The notes beneath the pieces are model-generated. The model saw nothing but the letters and a program-made list of their open reading frames with translations, did not search any database and was not told where the DNA came from. A stretch of DNA of 64,000 nucleotides from Stomorhina lunata. Taxonomy: Eukaryota > Arthropoda > Insecta > Diptera > Rhiniidae. Below are positions 1 to 11,817 of the stretch, in pieces (the stretch's first letter is position 1; each line of letters begins with the position of its first letter). The stretch covers positions 163,690,806 to 163,754,805 of the forward strand of contig OW121740.1 in assembly GCA_933228675.1 (NCBI GenBank), in the 5' to 3' direction. Position numbers and translations under genes: made by a program.

Positions 1-1210
1 TCTTATAGAAAAATGTTGATAAATTTTTCTTACAGAAAAATGTGAATCAAAGTTTTCTTATAGAAAAACTTTGATGAAATTTTTCATATAGAAAAATTTT
101 GATGAAATTTTTCTTATAGAAAAAGTTTGATGAAATTTTTCTTGAGTTTGATAAAATTTTTCTTACAGAATAATTTTGATGAAATTTTTCTTATAGAATA
201 ATTTTTATGAAATTTTTCTTATAGAAAAATTTTGAAGAAATTTTCTTATAGACAAATTTTGAAAATTTGGAAAAATTTTAAAGAAATTTTTCTTATAGAA
301 AAATTGTAAAAAATATTTCTTATAGAAAAATTTTTTAGTAATTTTTTTTTCTAGAACAATTTTTAAGAAATTTTTCTTATAAAAAAATTTTAAAGAAATT
401 TTTCTTATTGAAACAAAACATTTTAAAGAAATTTTTCTTATTGAAACTTGTGATGAAATTTTTCCTTTAGAAAAATTTTGATGTAATTTAAATGAATTAT
501 TTTGTATAGAAAAATTTTAAAGAAATTCTTCTTATAGAAAAATTTTAAGAAATTTTTCTTATAGAAAAATTTTGAAAAAATTTTTGTTATAGAAAAATTT
601 TAAAGCAATTTTTTTATAGAAAACTTGTATTGAAATTTTTCTTATAGAAAAATTTTGGTGTAATTTTTTTTTATAGGAAAATTTAAATGAAATATTTTGT
701 ATAGAAAAATGTTGATGAAATTGTTCTTGTAGAAAAATTCTGATAAAATTTTTTTTATAGAAAAATCTTGATGAAATTTTTTTTATTGAAAAGTTTTAAT
801 GAAATTTTTCTTATAGAAAAATGTTGATGAAATTTTTCTTATAGAAAAATTTTAATGAAATTTTTCTTATTGAAAAATGTCAATTAAGTTTTGCTTATAG
901 ACAACTTCTGATAAAATTTTTCTTATAGAACAATTTTAATGAAATTTTTAATATAGAAAAATTTTTATAATAAATTTTTTTTATAGAAAAATTTTGAAGA
1001 AATTTTTCTTATCGAAAAATTTTATTGAAATTTTTCTTTTAGAAAACTTTTGATGAAATTTTTCTTATGAACAATTTTGAAGAAATTTTTTGATGAATTT
1101 TTTCTTATCGAAAAATTTTGACAAAAATTTTCTTATAGAAAAGTGTTGATGAAAATTTTCTTATAAAAAAATTTTAATGAAAGTTTTAATATAGAAAAAT
1201 TTTAATAAAA
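1..1210. repeat. 28-bp AT-rich satellite, degenerate array A
   Basis: Tandem units of about 28 bp built from the arms GAAAAATTT and AAATTTTTC, a spacer near TAATG and a linker TTATA. Copies here are strongly diverged, with substitutions, indels and partial units, so this is probably an old array edge. The array runs off the left end of the window. Its end near 1210 is where the periodicity stops. No coding sequence is visible. Confidence 0.93.
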
Positions 1211-2446
1211 TTGATAGAGTTGTGCAGCTGCAACTTGTTTGGTTTATTTTTGCAACACAATTATGCTCTAGTATTTATGAATAGGTTGTACTTCTATAAC
1301 CGAGAATATAAAAAAGTATTTATACACATACATACATACGTATGTATGTGTTTGTTAACATATTCTGGTATAATATGTGGTAGCTTTATGTATCAAATAA
1401 AACTGTGCTATAACACAATTAAGCAGGAACTCTCCTTTTATGTAACATAGGTCTACAGCTTTCTACGGTATATTTTTGTTTCACAGTGTAATTGCATATT
1501 TTCCAAATATATGTACGAGTAGGTCTATGTGAGTCAGTATGTGTTTATATTAATTAAAATGTTATGTCTGTGGTTGAATTTTTATACCTTCTGGAATGCA
1601 CAAACTCGTATAAGGGATTTCGTTTTTGGTTTTTTATTTTATTTCTGTCCTTTTTCCATATTTTTTTTTTTTTAATTTCATAAAATAATTTTTATTTTAT
1701 TTCTTTTTTTTGTTTCTTTATTTCTGTTCAACTTTTCATAGTTCGTTATGTTTATGTGGCCGCTGTTTGTATTTCAGTTAGTAAATAAATTATATTTTAA
1801 TTTTCACATATAATATATTGAAATATTGAATAGCAATATATTTTGTCAGAGTGTGTGTTTGTATGTGTGTAATGCTTTACATACCAATACACTTAAGCCT
1901 ACATTATTGTGCATGTGTATTTGTCTAGTTAAGTGTAAAACGTATTCAACACAAAAAGGACGCAATAAAGGATTAATACAATTTAGTAAAAGGTTTTTCA
2001 ATTATGAATTGTTTATAGTATTTATCCACCACTTGGTTGCATTTTTATTAAAATATGTATTGGGAATTTGCACGAAGCCTCATTTTGCTGTTGCCTGGTT
2101 ATGAAAATGTGGTACAAAATGGTTGACAAAGGATTGTAAACTTTAAAGAAAAAATAACTAGTAATATTTATATGTTTATATTTTATTTTTTTAATTACTT
2201 TGATATTATTTAAACTCTATCGTTTAAAACTATTTCCGTTAGTTACCCACCCTCCCTTTTTTTTCAAGTCTACTTCTGTTCTTATTCAACACAAATTGTT
2301 ATAATTTATTTATTGATTTATCACGATTTTATCAACTAACTCTGCCAGCTATTAATTTTGTATTTTTCATATTTTTCCATTGTTGATTGATGAATAGCAT
2401 TTTTCACAATCTACTAAACAATTGTTGATAAAGAGCTTTTCGGGTA
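1211..2446. other. non-coding AT-rich spacer
   Basis: Non-periodic AT-rich sequence between two 28-bp arrays. It holds a short CATA/TATG microsatellite near 1325-1350 and T-rich runs near 1655-1720. Two small open frames (79 and 92 codons) show no recognisable domain, have low-complexity Cys/Tyr/Leu-rich composition, and share the base composition of the spacer. I do not call them genes. No RNA gene or transposon terminus was recognised. Confidence 0.7.
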
Positions 2447-5400
2447 AAATATAATTTTGATGAAATTTTAAATAAAGAAAATAGAACAATTTTCAAGAAA
2501 TTTTTATTATAGAAAAATTTTCAAGAAATTTTTCTTATAGAAAAAATTTTCAAGAAATTTTTGTTACAGAAAATTTTTCAAGAAATTTTTCTTATAGAAA
2601 AATTTTCAAGAAATTTTTCTTATAGAAAAATTTAAAGAAATTTTTCTTATAGAAAAATTTTAAAGAAATTTTTCTTTTAGAAAAATTTTAAAGAAATTTT
2701 TCTTATAGCAAAATTTTAATGAAATTTTTCTTATAGAAAAATTTTAATGAAATTTTTCTTATAGAAAAATTTTAATGAAATTTTTCTTATAGAAAAATTT
2801 TAATGAAATTTTTCTTATAGAAAAATTTTAATGAAATTTTTCTTATAGAAAAATTTTAATGAAATTTTTCTTATAGAAAAATTTTAATGAAATTTTTCTT
2901 ATAGAAAAATTTTAATGAAATTTTTCTTATAGAAAAATTTTAATGAAATTTTTCTTATAGAAAAATTTTAATGAAATTTTTCTTATAGAAAAATTTTAAT
3001 GAAATTTTTCTTATAGAAAAATTTTAATGAAATTTTTCTTATAGAAAAATTTTAATGAAATTTTTCTTATAGAAAAATTTTAATGAAATTTTTCTTATAG
3101 AAAAATTTTAATGAAATTTTTCTTATAGAAAAATTTTAATGAAATTTTTCTTATAGAAAAATTTTAATGAAATTTTTCTTATAGAAAAATTTTAATGAAA
3201 TTTTTCTTATAGAAAAATTTTAATGAAATTTTTCTTATACAAAAATTTTAATGAAATTTTTCTTATACAAAAATTTTAATGAAATTTTTCTTATACAAAA
3301 ATTTTAATGAAATTTTTCTTATACAAAAATTTTAATGAAATTTTTCTTATAGAAAAATTTTAATGAAATATTTCTTATACAAAAATTTTAATGAAATTTT
3401 TCTTATAGAAAAATTTTAATGAAATTTTTCTTATAGAAAAATTTTAATGAAATTTTTCTTATAGAAAAATTTTAATGAAATTTTTCTTATATAAAAATTT
3501 TAATGAAATTTTTCTTATAGAAAAATGTTTAAGAAATTTTTCTTATAGAAAAATTTTCAAGAAGTTTTAATGAAATTTTTCTTATAAAAAAATTTTAATG
3601 AAATTTTTCTTATAGAAAAATTTTAATGAAATTTTTCTTATAAAAAAATTTTAATGAAATTTTTCTAATAGAAAAATGTTTATGAAATTTTTCTAATAGA
3701 AAAATTTTTATGAAATTTTTCTTATAGAAAAATTTTTATGAAATTTTTCTTATAGAAAAAATTTAATGAAATTTTTCTTATAGAAAAATTTTAATGAAAT
3801 TTTTCTTATAGAAAAATTTTAAAGAAATTTTTCTTATAGAAAAATTTTAAAGAAATTTTTCTTATAGAAAAATTTTAATGAAATTTTTCTTATAGAAAAA
3901 TTTTAATGAAATTTTTCTTATAGAAAAATTTTAATGAAATTTTTCTTATAGAAAAATTTTAATGAAATTTTTCTTATAGAAAAATTTTAATGAAATTTTT
4001 CTTATAGAAAAATTTTTAAGAAATTTTTCTTATAGAAAAATTTTCAAGAAATTTTAATGAAATTTTTCTTATAGAAAAATTTTAATGAAATTTTTCTTAT
4101 AGAAAAATTTTAATGAAATTTTTCTTATAGAAAAATTTTAATCAAATTTTTCTTATAGAAAAATTTTAATGAAATTTTTCTTATAAAAAAATTTTAATGA
4201 AAATTTTCTTATAGAAAAATTTTAATGAAATTTTTCTTATAGAAAAATTGTTATGTCATTTTTCTTATAGAAAAATTGTTATGTCATTTTTCTTATAGAA
4301 AAATTGTTATGTCATTTTTCTTATAGAAAAATTTTAATGAAATTTTTCTTATAGAAAAATTTTAATGAAATTTTTCTTATAGAAAAATTTTAATGAAATT
4401 TTTCTTATAGAAAAATTTTAATGAAATTTTTCTTATAGAAAAATTTTAATGAAATTTTTCTTATAGAAAAATTTTAATCAAATTTTTCTTATAGAAAAAT
4501 TTTAATGAAATTTTTCTTATAGAAAAATTTTAATCAAATTTTTCTTATAGAAACATTTTTATGAAATTTTTCTTATAAAAAAATTTTCAAGAAATTTTTC
4601 TTATAGAAAAATTTTCAAGAAATTTTTCTTATAGAAAAACTTTCAAGAAATTTTTCTTATAGAAAAACTTTAAAAAAAAATTTTCTTATAGAAAAATTTT
4701 AATGAAATTTTTCTTATAGAAAAATTTTAATGAAATTTTTCTATAAGAAAAATTTCTTGAAAGTTTTTCTTATAGAAAAATTTTAATGAAATTTTTCTTA
4801 TAAAAAAATTTTAATGAAATTTTTCTTATAGAAAAATTTTATTGAAATTTTTCTTATAAAAAAATTTTAATGAAAATTTTCTTATAGAAAAATTTTAATG
4901 AAATTTTTCTTATAGAAAAATTGTTATGTCATTTTTCTTATAGAAAAATTGTTATGTCATTTTTCTTATAGAAAAATTTTAATGAAATTTTTCTTATAGA
5001 AAAATTTTAATGAAATTTTTCTTATAGAAAAATTTTAATGAAATTTTTCTTATAGAAAAATTTTAATGAAATTTTTCTTATAGAAAAATTTTAATGAAAT
5101 TTTTCTTATAGAAAAATTTTAATGAAATTTTTCTTATAGAAAAATTTTAATGAAATTTTTCTTATAAAAAAATTTTAATGAAAATTTTCTTATAGAAAAA
5201 TTTTAATGAAATTTTTCTTATAGAAAAATTTTAATGAAATTTTTCTTATAGAAAAATTGTTATGTCATTTTTCTTATAGAAAAATTGTTATGTCATTTTT
5301 CTTATAGAAAAATTTTAATGAAATTTTTCTTATAGAAAAATTTTAATGAAATTTTTCTTATAGAAAAATTTTAATGAAATTTTTCTTATAGAAAAATTTT

Positions 5401-6490
5401 AATGAAATTTTTCTTATAGAAAAATTTTAAAAAATTTTTCTTATAGAAAAATTTTAATGAAATTTTTCTTATAGAAAAATTTTAATGAAATTTTTCTTAT
5501 AGAAAAATTTTAATGAAATTTTTGTTATAGAAAAATTTTAATGAAATTTTTCTTATAGAGAAATTTTAATAAAATTTTTTTTTTTAGAAAAATTTTAATG
5601 AAATTTTTCTTATAGAAAAATTTTAATGAAATTTTTCTTGTAGAAAAATTTTAATGAAATTTTTCTTGTAGAAAAATTTTAATGAAATTTTTCTTGTAGA
5701 AAAATTTTAATGAAATTTTTCTTATAGAAAAATTTTAATGAAATTTTTCTTATAGAAAAATTTTAATGAAATTTTTCTTATAGATAAATTTTTAAGAAAT
5801 TTTTCTTATAGAAAAATTTTCAAGAAATTTTAATGAAATTTTTCTTATAAAAAAATTTTAATGAAATTTTTCTTATAGAAAAATTTTAATGAAATTTTTC
5901 TTATAGAAAAATTTTAATGAAATTTTTCTAATAGAAAAATGTTTATGATATTTTTCTAATAGAAAAATTTTTATGAAATTTTTCTTATAGAAAAATTTTT
6001 ATGAAATTTTTCTTATAGAAAAATTTTTATGAAATTTTTCTTATAGAAAAATTTTCAAGAAATATTTCTCATAGAAAAATTTTCAAGAAATTTTTCTCAT
6101 AAAAAAATTTTAATGAAATTTTTCTTATAGAAAAATTTTAATGAAATTTTTCTTATAGAAAAATTTTAATGAAATTTTTCTAATAGAAAAATGTTTATGA
6201 TATTTTTCTAATAGAAAAATTTTTATGAAATTTTTCTTATAGAAAAATTTTTATGAAATTTTTCTTATAGAAAAATTTTTATGAAATTTTTCTTATAGAA
6301 AAATTTTCAAGAAATATTTCTCATAGAAAAATTTTCAAGAAATTTTTCTCATAAAAAAATTTTAATGAAATTTTTCTTACAGAAAAATTTTAATGAAATT
6401 TTTCTTATAGAAAAATTTTTATGAAATTTTTCTATTAGAAAAATTTTTTGTGTTGACGAAATTTTTCTTTTAGAAAAATTTTGATGAAAT
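2447..6490. repeat. 28-bp satellite, homogeneous array B
   Basis: Roughly 144 tandem 28-bp units. Each monomer holds an interrupted inverted repeat, GAAAAATTT and AAATTTTTC around a 5-base spacer, joined by TTATA. Units from about 2700 to 3500 are almost identical, which suggests recent homogenisation. Variant monomers mark higher-order structure. The variant with core TTGTTATGTC occurs three times near 4248-4330, twice near 4918-4970 and twice near 5250-5300. A 9-monomer block is duplicated (marker at 5941 recurs at 6193, 252 bp apart). The array ends in unique sequence at about 6490. Confidence 0.95.
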
Positions 6491-6711
6491 CTGAATGTTT
6501 TTATTAAACTAATAAAAACTCTGAAATACTTATTTTTAATTGCAAACAATTAATTAATGTTTTACACTTAGCAATTAATAAACATTAATCTAAATGTTAT
6601 AATAACTTTTTTAGCTCATATGTTTGTGTCTTATAAGCCAGTAATTATTGAAATCTACTGGACATAAACCACATGTAAAATAAACGTTAATACTCTATGA
6701 AAATTTGCAAA
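4076..6711. repeat. segmental tandem duplication, left copy (2636 bp)
   Basis: This segment contains about 2.4 kb of 28-bp satellite plus about 220 bp of unique sequence (6491-6711). It is repeated immediately downstream at 6712-9375. Distinctive variants keep an offset of 2636 up to about 5251 and 2664 from 5419 onward, so the copies differ by exactly one 28-bp monomer. The left copy has four standard units before the shortened unit at 5419, and the right copy has five. At 6711/6712 the unique sequence ending in GCAAA returns abruptly into satellite, within a short A-run. Confidence 0.95.
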
Positions 6712-9375
6712 AAAATTTTAATGAAATTTTTCTTATAGAAAAATTTTAATGAAATTTTTCTTATAGAAAAATTTTAATCAAATTTTTCTTATAGAAAAAT
6801 TTTAATGAAATTTTTCTTATAAAAAAATTTTAATGAAAATTTTCTTATAGAAAAATTTTAATGAAATTTTTCTTATAGAAAAATTGTTATGTCATTTTTC
6901 TTATAGAAAAATTGTTATGTCATTTTTCTTATAGAAAAATTGTTATGTCATTTTTCTTATAGAAAAATTTTAATGAAATTTTTCTTATAGAAAAATTTTA
7001 ATGAAATTTTTCTTATAGAAAAATTTTAATGAAATTTTTCTTATAGAAAAATTTTAATGAAATTTTTCTTATAGAAAAATTTTAATGAAATTTTTCTTAT
7101 AGAAAAATTTTAATCAAATTTTTCTTATAGAAAAATTTTAATGAAATTTTTCTTATAGAAAAATTTTAATCAAATTTTTCTTATAGAAACATTTTTATGA
7201 AATTTTTCTTATAAAAAAATTTTCAAGAAATTTTTCTTATAGAAAAATTTTCAAGAAATTTTTCTTATAGAAAAACTTTCAAGAAATTTTTCTTATAGAA
7301 AAACTTTAAAAAAAAATTTTCTTATAGAAAAATTTTAATGAAATTTTTCTTATAGAAAAATTTTAATGAAATTTTTCTATAAGAAAAATTTCTTGAAAGT
7401 TTTTCTTATAGAAAAATTTTAATGAAATTTTTCTTATAAAAAAATTTTAATGAAATTTTTCTTATAGAAAAATTTTATTGAAATTTTTCTTATAAAAAAA
7501 TTTTAATGAAAATTTTCTTATAGAAAAATTTTAATGAAATTTTTCTTATAGAAAAATTGTTATGTCATTTTTCTTATAGAAAAATTGTTATGTCATTTTT
7601 CTTATAGAAAAATTTTAATGAAATTTTTCTTATAGAAAAATTTTAATGAAATTTTTCTTATAGAAAAATTTTAATGAAATTTTTCTTATAGAAAAATTTT
7701 AATGAAATTTTTCTTATAGAAAAATTTTAATGAAATTTTTCTTATAGAAAAATTTTAATGAAATTTTTCTTATAGAAAAATTTTAATGAAATTTTTCTTA
7801 TAAAAAAATTTTAATGAAAATTTTCTTATAGAAAAATTTTAATGAAATTTTTCTTATAGAAAAATTTTAATGAAATTTTTCTTATAGAAAAATTGTTATG
7901 TCATTTTTCTTATAGAAAAATTGTTATGTCATTTTTCTTATAGAAAAATTTTAATGAAATTTTTCTTATAGAAAAATTTTAATGAAATTTTTCTTATAGA
8001 AAAATTTTAATGAAATTTTTCTTATAGAAAAATTTTAATGAAATTTTTCTTATAGAAAAATTTTAATGAAATTTTTCTTATAGAAAAATTTTAAAAAATT
8101 TTTCTTATAGAAAAATTTTAATGAAATTTTTCTTATAGAAAAATTTTAATGAAATTTTTCTTATAGAAAAATTTTAATGAAATTTTTGTTATAGAAAAAT
8201 TTTAATGAAATTTTTCTTATAGAGAAATTTTAATAAAATTTTTTTTTTTAGAAAAATTTTAATGAAATTTTTCTTATAGAAAAATTTTAATGAAATTTTT
8301 CTTGTAGAAAAATTTTAATGAAATTTTTCTTGTAGAAAAATTTTAATGAAATTTTTCTTGTAGAAAAATTTTAATGAAATTTTTCTTATAGAAAAATTTT
8401 AATGAAATTTTTCTTATAGAAAAATTTTAATGAAATTTTTCTTATAGATAAATTTTTAAGAAATTTTTCTTATAGAAAAATTTTCAAGAAATTTTAATGA
8501 AATTTTTCTTATAAAAAAATTTTAATGAAATTTTTCTTATAGAAAAATTTTAATGAAATTTTTCTTATAGAAAAATTTTAATGAAATTTTTCTAATAGAA
8601 AAATGTTTATGATATTTTTCTAATAGAAAAATTTTTATGAAATTTTTCTTATAGAAAAATTTTTATGAAATTTTTCTTATAGAAAAATTTTTATGAAATT
8701 TTTCTTATAGAAAAATTTTCAAGAAATATTTCTCATAGAAAAATTTTCAAGAAATTTTTCTCATAAAAAAATTTTAATGAAATTTTTCTTATAGAAAAAT
8801 TTTAATGAAATTTTTCTTATAGAAAAATTTTAATGAAATTTTTCTAATAGAAAAATGTTTATGATATTTTTCTAATAGAAAAATTTTTATGAAATTTTTC
8901 TTATAGAAAAATTTTTATGAAATTTTTCTTATAGAAAAATTTTTATGAAATTTTTCTTATAGAAAAATTTTCAAGAAATATTTCTCATAGAAAAATTTTC
9001 AAGAAATTTTTCTCATAAAAAAATTTTAATGAAATTTTTCTTACAGAAAAATTTTAATGAAATTTTTCTTATAGAAAAATTTTTATGAAATTTTTCTATT
9101 AGAAAAATTTTTTGTGTTGACGAAATTTTTCTTTTAGAAAAATTTTGATGAAATCTGAATGTTTTTATTAAACTAATAAAAACTCTGAAATACTTATTTT
9201 TAATTGCAAACAATTAATTAATGTTTTACACTTAGCAATTAATAAACATTAATCTAAATGTTATAATAACTTTTTTAGCTCATATGTTTGTGTCTTATAA
9301 GCCAGTAATTATTGAAATCTACTGGACATAAACCACATGTAAAATAAACGTTAATACTCTATGAAAATTTGCAAA
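6712..9375. repeat. segmental tandem duplication, right copy (2664 bp)
   Basis: Second copy of the 4076-6711 segment, including the ~220-bp unique tail (9155-9375). Apart from the one-monomer insertion I saw no difference where I aligned landmarks, so the duplication looks recent or an assembly duplicate. After 9375 the sequence continues into unique DNA instead of satellite. The small minus-strand frames at 6349-6549 and 9013-9213 are identical because of this duplication and are not genes. Confidence 0.95.
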
Positions 9376-9943
9376 TGAAAATAGAACAAAACTTTACCAA
9401 TTGCAGTTCAAATTATGGAAACAAATATTAAACAATAATAATTACAAAAACAATAACAGCAACAAAAGTAATAATTAATCAATGTGTTAATCTGTGGCCA
9501 ATCTATAGGGGATATTATTAATTATATATTTCACAAAACAAAAGCTCACAAATTATTTTCCAATACACAAAACAATTTTAATGAATTCGATTGAATGAAA
9601 TTATTGGAAAACCCAAAAAATTTACATATGTAGACAAATTTTGTTTTATATGTAAATGAAAATTTTACATGCTCGTCTGATAGACTTGTAAGTCTAAGTA
9701 CTTTTTGTAGAAGGAATAGTATAGGAAAAATTTAATAATTTAATTTTTAATGAATAAATATGTATAAGGATTATTTAGAATATCTTGGAACATTTTGGTT
9801 TAATATAAAACCATATCTTTAAATGAAAGCATTTCATTTACCTTTACACATGTAATAAACATGTACATATCCCTGTTTTATTCATGTAAATGTATTTGTA
9901 CTTATGTTTATTCCATTAATAATTTGGGAAAATCTTATCACTA
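9376..9943. other. non-coding spacer
   Basis: AT-rich, non-periodic sequence between the duplicated satellite block and the first 775-bp element. I see no coding frame, RNA gene or transposon end. Confidence 0.7.
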
Positions 9944-10718
9944 CCCAGTAAGAAAAAAGGTTTATTCTCAAATTGAGGATGATTTGAAAATAAACCTTTT
10001 TTCAAAGGTCAAACATTTGATACTGATTTGATACTGATTTAAGAATAATAGCGTTCTCAACAAAAAGGGGACTTTATTCTCAAATTGAGAAATGCTTTTA
10101 TTCTCAAATCATTATCAAACCTCATTCTCAAAGGTTTTTCAAATGTGGATATCATCTACATGTGGAACATAAATAAAATGGCGTTGTATTTTTGAGTTTG
10201 TTTATTTTGTTTTTGAATACTTTTGCTTAAAATATAATGTTTGTATTCTTAGGTAAAAAAAATTTAAGAACCAAAGAAAATATTGTTGAATTTTTTATCT
10301 TGACTTCTTTTAGGCAAGGTCTTATGGTCATATATGGATCAATTTTAAAAAATCCGAAAGAAATAACGATTTTTTTTGAAATGCAATGCCATTCCATTAA
10401 AATATCTTAAACATTATTTTTTTTTTTAACATAAATTATTTTTTTTAATGTTTGAAAAAAATTTGAAATAAGGTTTGATATCAAATTTATATAACACCAT
10501 TTTCAAAATATTCTCAAATCATCTTAGGGTTTGATAATGATTTGAGAATAACCTTTATTCTCAATTTGAGAAATTTGCAATTTTCAAAAGTTTATTCTCA
10601 AATGAATCCTCATTTGAAAATGAATGTGAATCTCAAACATCTGCTCAGGTTTGAAAAACGTTTGATATCAAATGTAAAAGTCATCATATTTCAAACGTTT
10701 GACACTGTTCTTACTGGG
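9944..10718. mobile_element. 775-bp non-autonomous inverted-repeat element, copy 1
   Basis: Begins CCCAGTAAGAA and ends TTCTTACTGGG, a terminal inverted repeat, with TA on both outer sides. The subterminal regions are full of short motifs in both orientations (TTTATTCTCAAATTGAG, ATTTGAGAATAA, TTTGATATCAAA), so each end can fold on itself. No coding frame for a transposase is present, so it is a MITE or foldback-like passenger. Two relatives occur in the window: 11818-14356 in opposite orientation and 43015-43825. TA flanks would fit a Tc1/mariner-mobilised element, but the other copies do not clearly show TA, so the superfamily is unresolved. Confidence 0.85.
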
Positions 10719-11139
10719 TATGATCATAAATATATCCATGTATGCAAGTATAAATTAATGTATGTATGTATAGACATCTTATGTAAAATATACTTGCATT
10801 CATATTTAACACAAAAGCTGACTATCATTACGAGTTGTTGTATCTGTTCATTTTGAATCTCTAGAGATAATCATAAGTATCTATAAATGCATGCACTAAC
10901 ATGCCCACACGTTCACACATACTCTGATTATGACTTTGACAAATAAATATTTTGCCACAAGAATCAAAATCATCATTAACATTTAACATCAAATCTTGTT
11001 TGTACCATCAATCTACACTAAATTTATAAACCCTTTTTTGTTAGGGAGACATTAAAGCCATGTATATCAAGAAATCTAAAATTAATTCAAATTTAACGTC
11101 AAAATTACTATGAGCCAAGGCCAAGACACAGTGGGACGA
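10719..11139. other. non-coding spacer between inverted element copies
   Basis: AT-rich sequence with a TATG/CATG-rich stretch near 10735-10775. Nothing recognisable as a gene or repeat family. Confidence 0.6.
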
Positions 11140-11817
11140 AAATTTGATCATTATAGAAGACAGTTAGAAATTGGGATCTTGATGATAAGACCTTCTTGCT
11201 AATTTACCACGCTAGGCAAAATTATTTACGAGCCTTATTATATTCCAAATGCTAGGAAGAGCGATGTATGTAAATGGGGTGCAGCTGTTGCCTAGCGTCT
11301 ACAGCTACCAGGTAAGAACTGTATCCAATTCCAACTTTAACCTAATCGTAGTAAATCCTGGTAACCTGAGCAACATAGTTGAAGATGCGGTAAAATGTTT
11401 CGGATCGAGCGGCTCGCTATACAAACGTGGCTCGTGTCTTTGGACCCATCACCTATCGATTTAGCACTTACGATGTTTTAAGCATGGAAAGAAACAACTT
11501 TACAGAATATACTACTCTAAGTGGTAATCATGCGAGAAATCCCCCTACTACGGCATCTGGCACAAGGATTTTACAGGTGCATTATCTATACAAGAACATT
11601 ATGATGAAAGAAACCAATTCTATCCGAAGATATCGGACAATAAAACCTACTATAGACATGAAGAAATTTTTGAAGTTTGTGACATGGAACGGGGGCACGT
11701 TATACGAAACTGGCAAATTAGAACAGCTAAGGCAAGAAATATTGCGTTATAAAACTGATTTGTTGGCGGGCAAGGGGAGATACGGAATGATAAAGGCAAG
11801 GGGAGATGGGAAGGGGA
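11140..11817 (+). pseudogene. transposon-derived coding remnant with endonuclease-like fragment
   Basis: This stretch has higher GC than its surroundings and two overlapping open frames that look like one broken coding region (11249-11464 and 11427-11825). The second contains, at about 11679-11768 (residues 85-114), a TWN..TLYETGKL segment followed by LRQEILRYKTDLLA. From memory this resembles the start of the apurinic-type endonuclease of non-LTR retrotransposons, often annotated as craniofacial development protein 2-like. Normal members continue into a catalytic domain and reverse transcriptase; here the similarity stops after about 30 residues, and the 775-bp element begins at 11818. The upstream residues match nothing I know. 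A GC-richer stretch at 14357-14640 may be the interrupted continuation. Confidence 0.5.

Noticed and set aside
1211..2104. 79- and 92-codon plus-strand frames in the first spacer
   Set aside because: AT-rich, Cys/Leu/Tyr-rich low-complexity translations with no domain or support for splicing or conservation.
6349..9213. Identical 66-codon minus-strand frames at 6349-6549 and 9013-9213
   Set aside because: Both arise from 28-bp satellite plus its unique tail and are identical only because the segment is duplicated.
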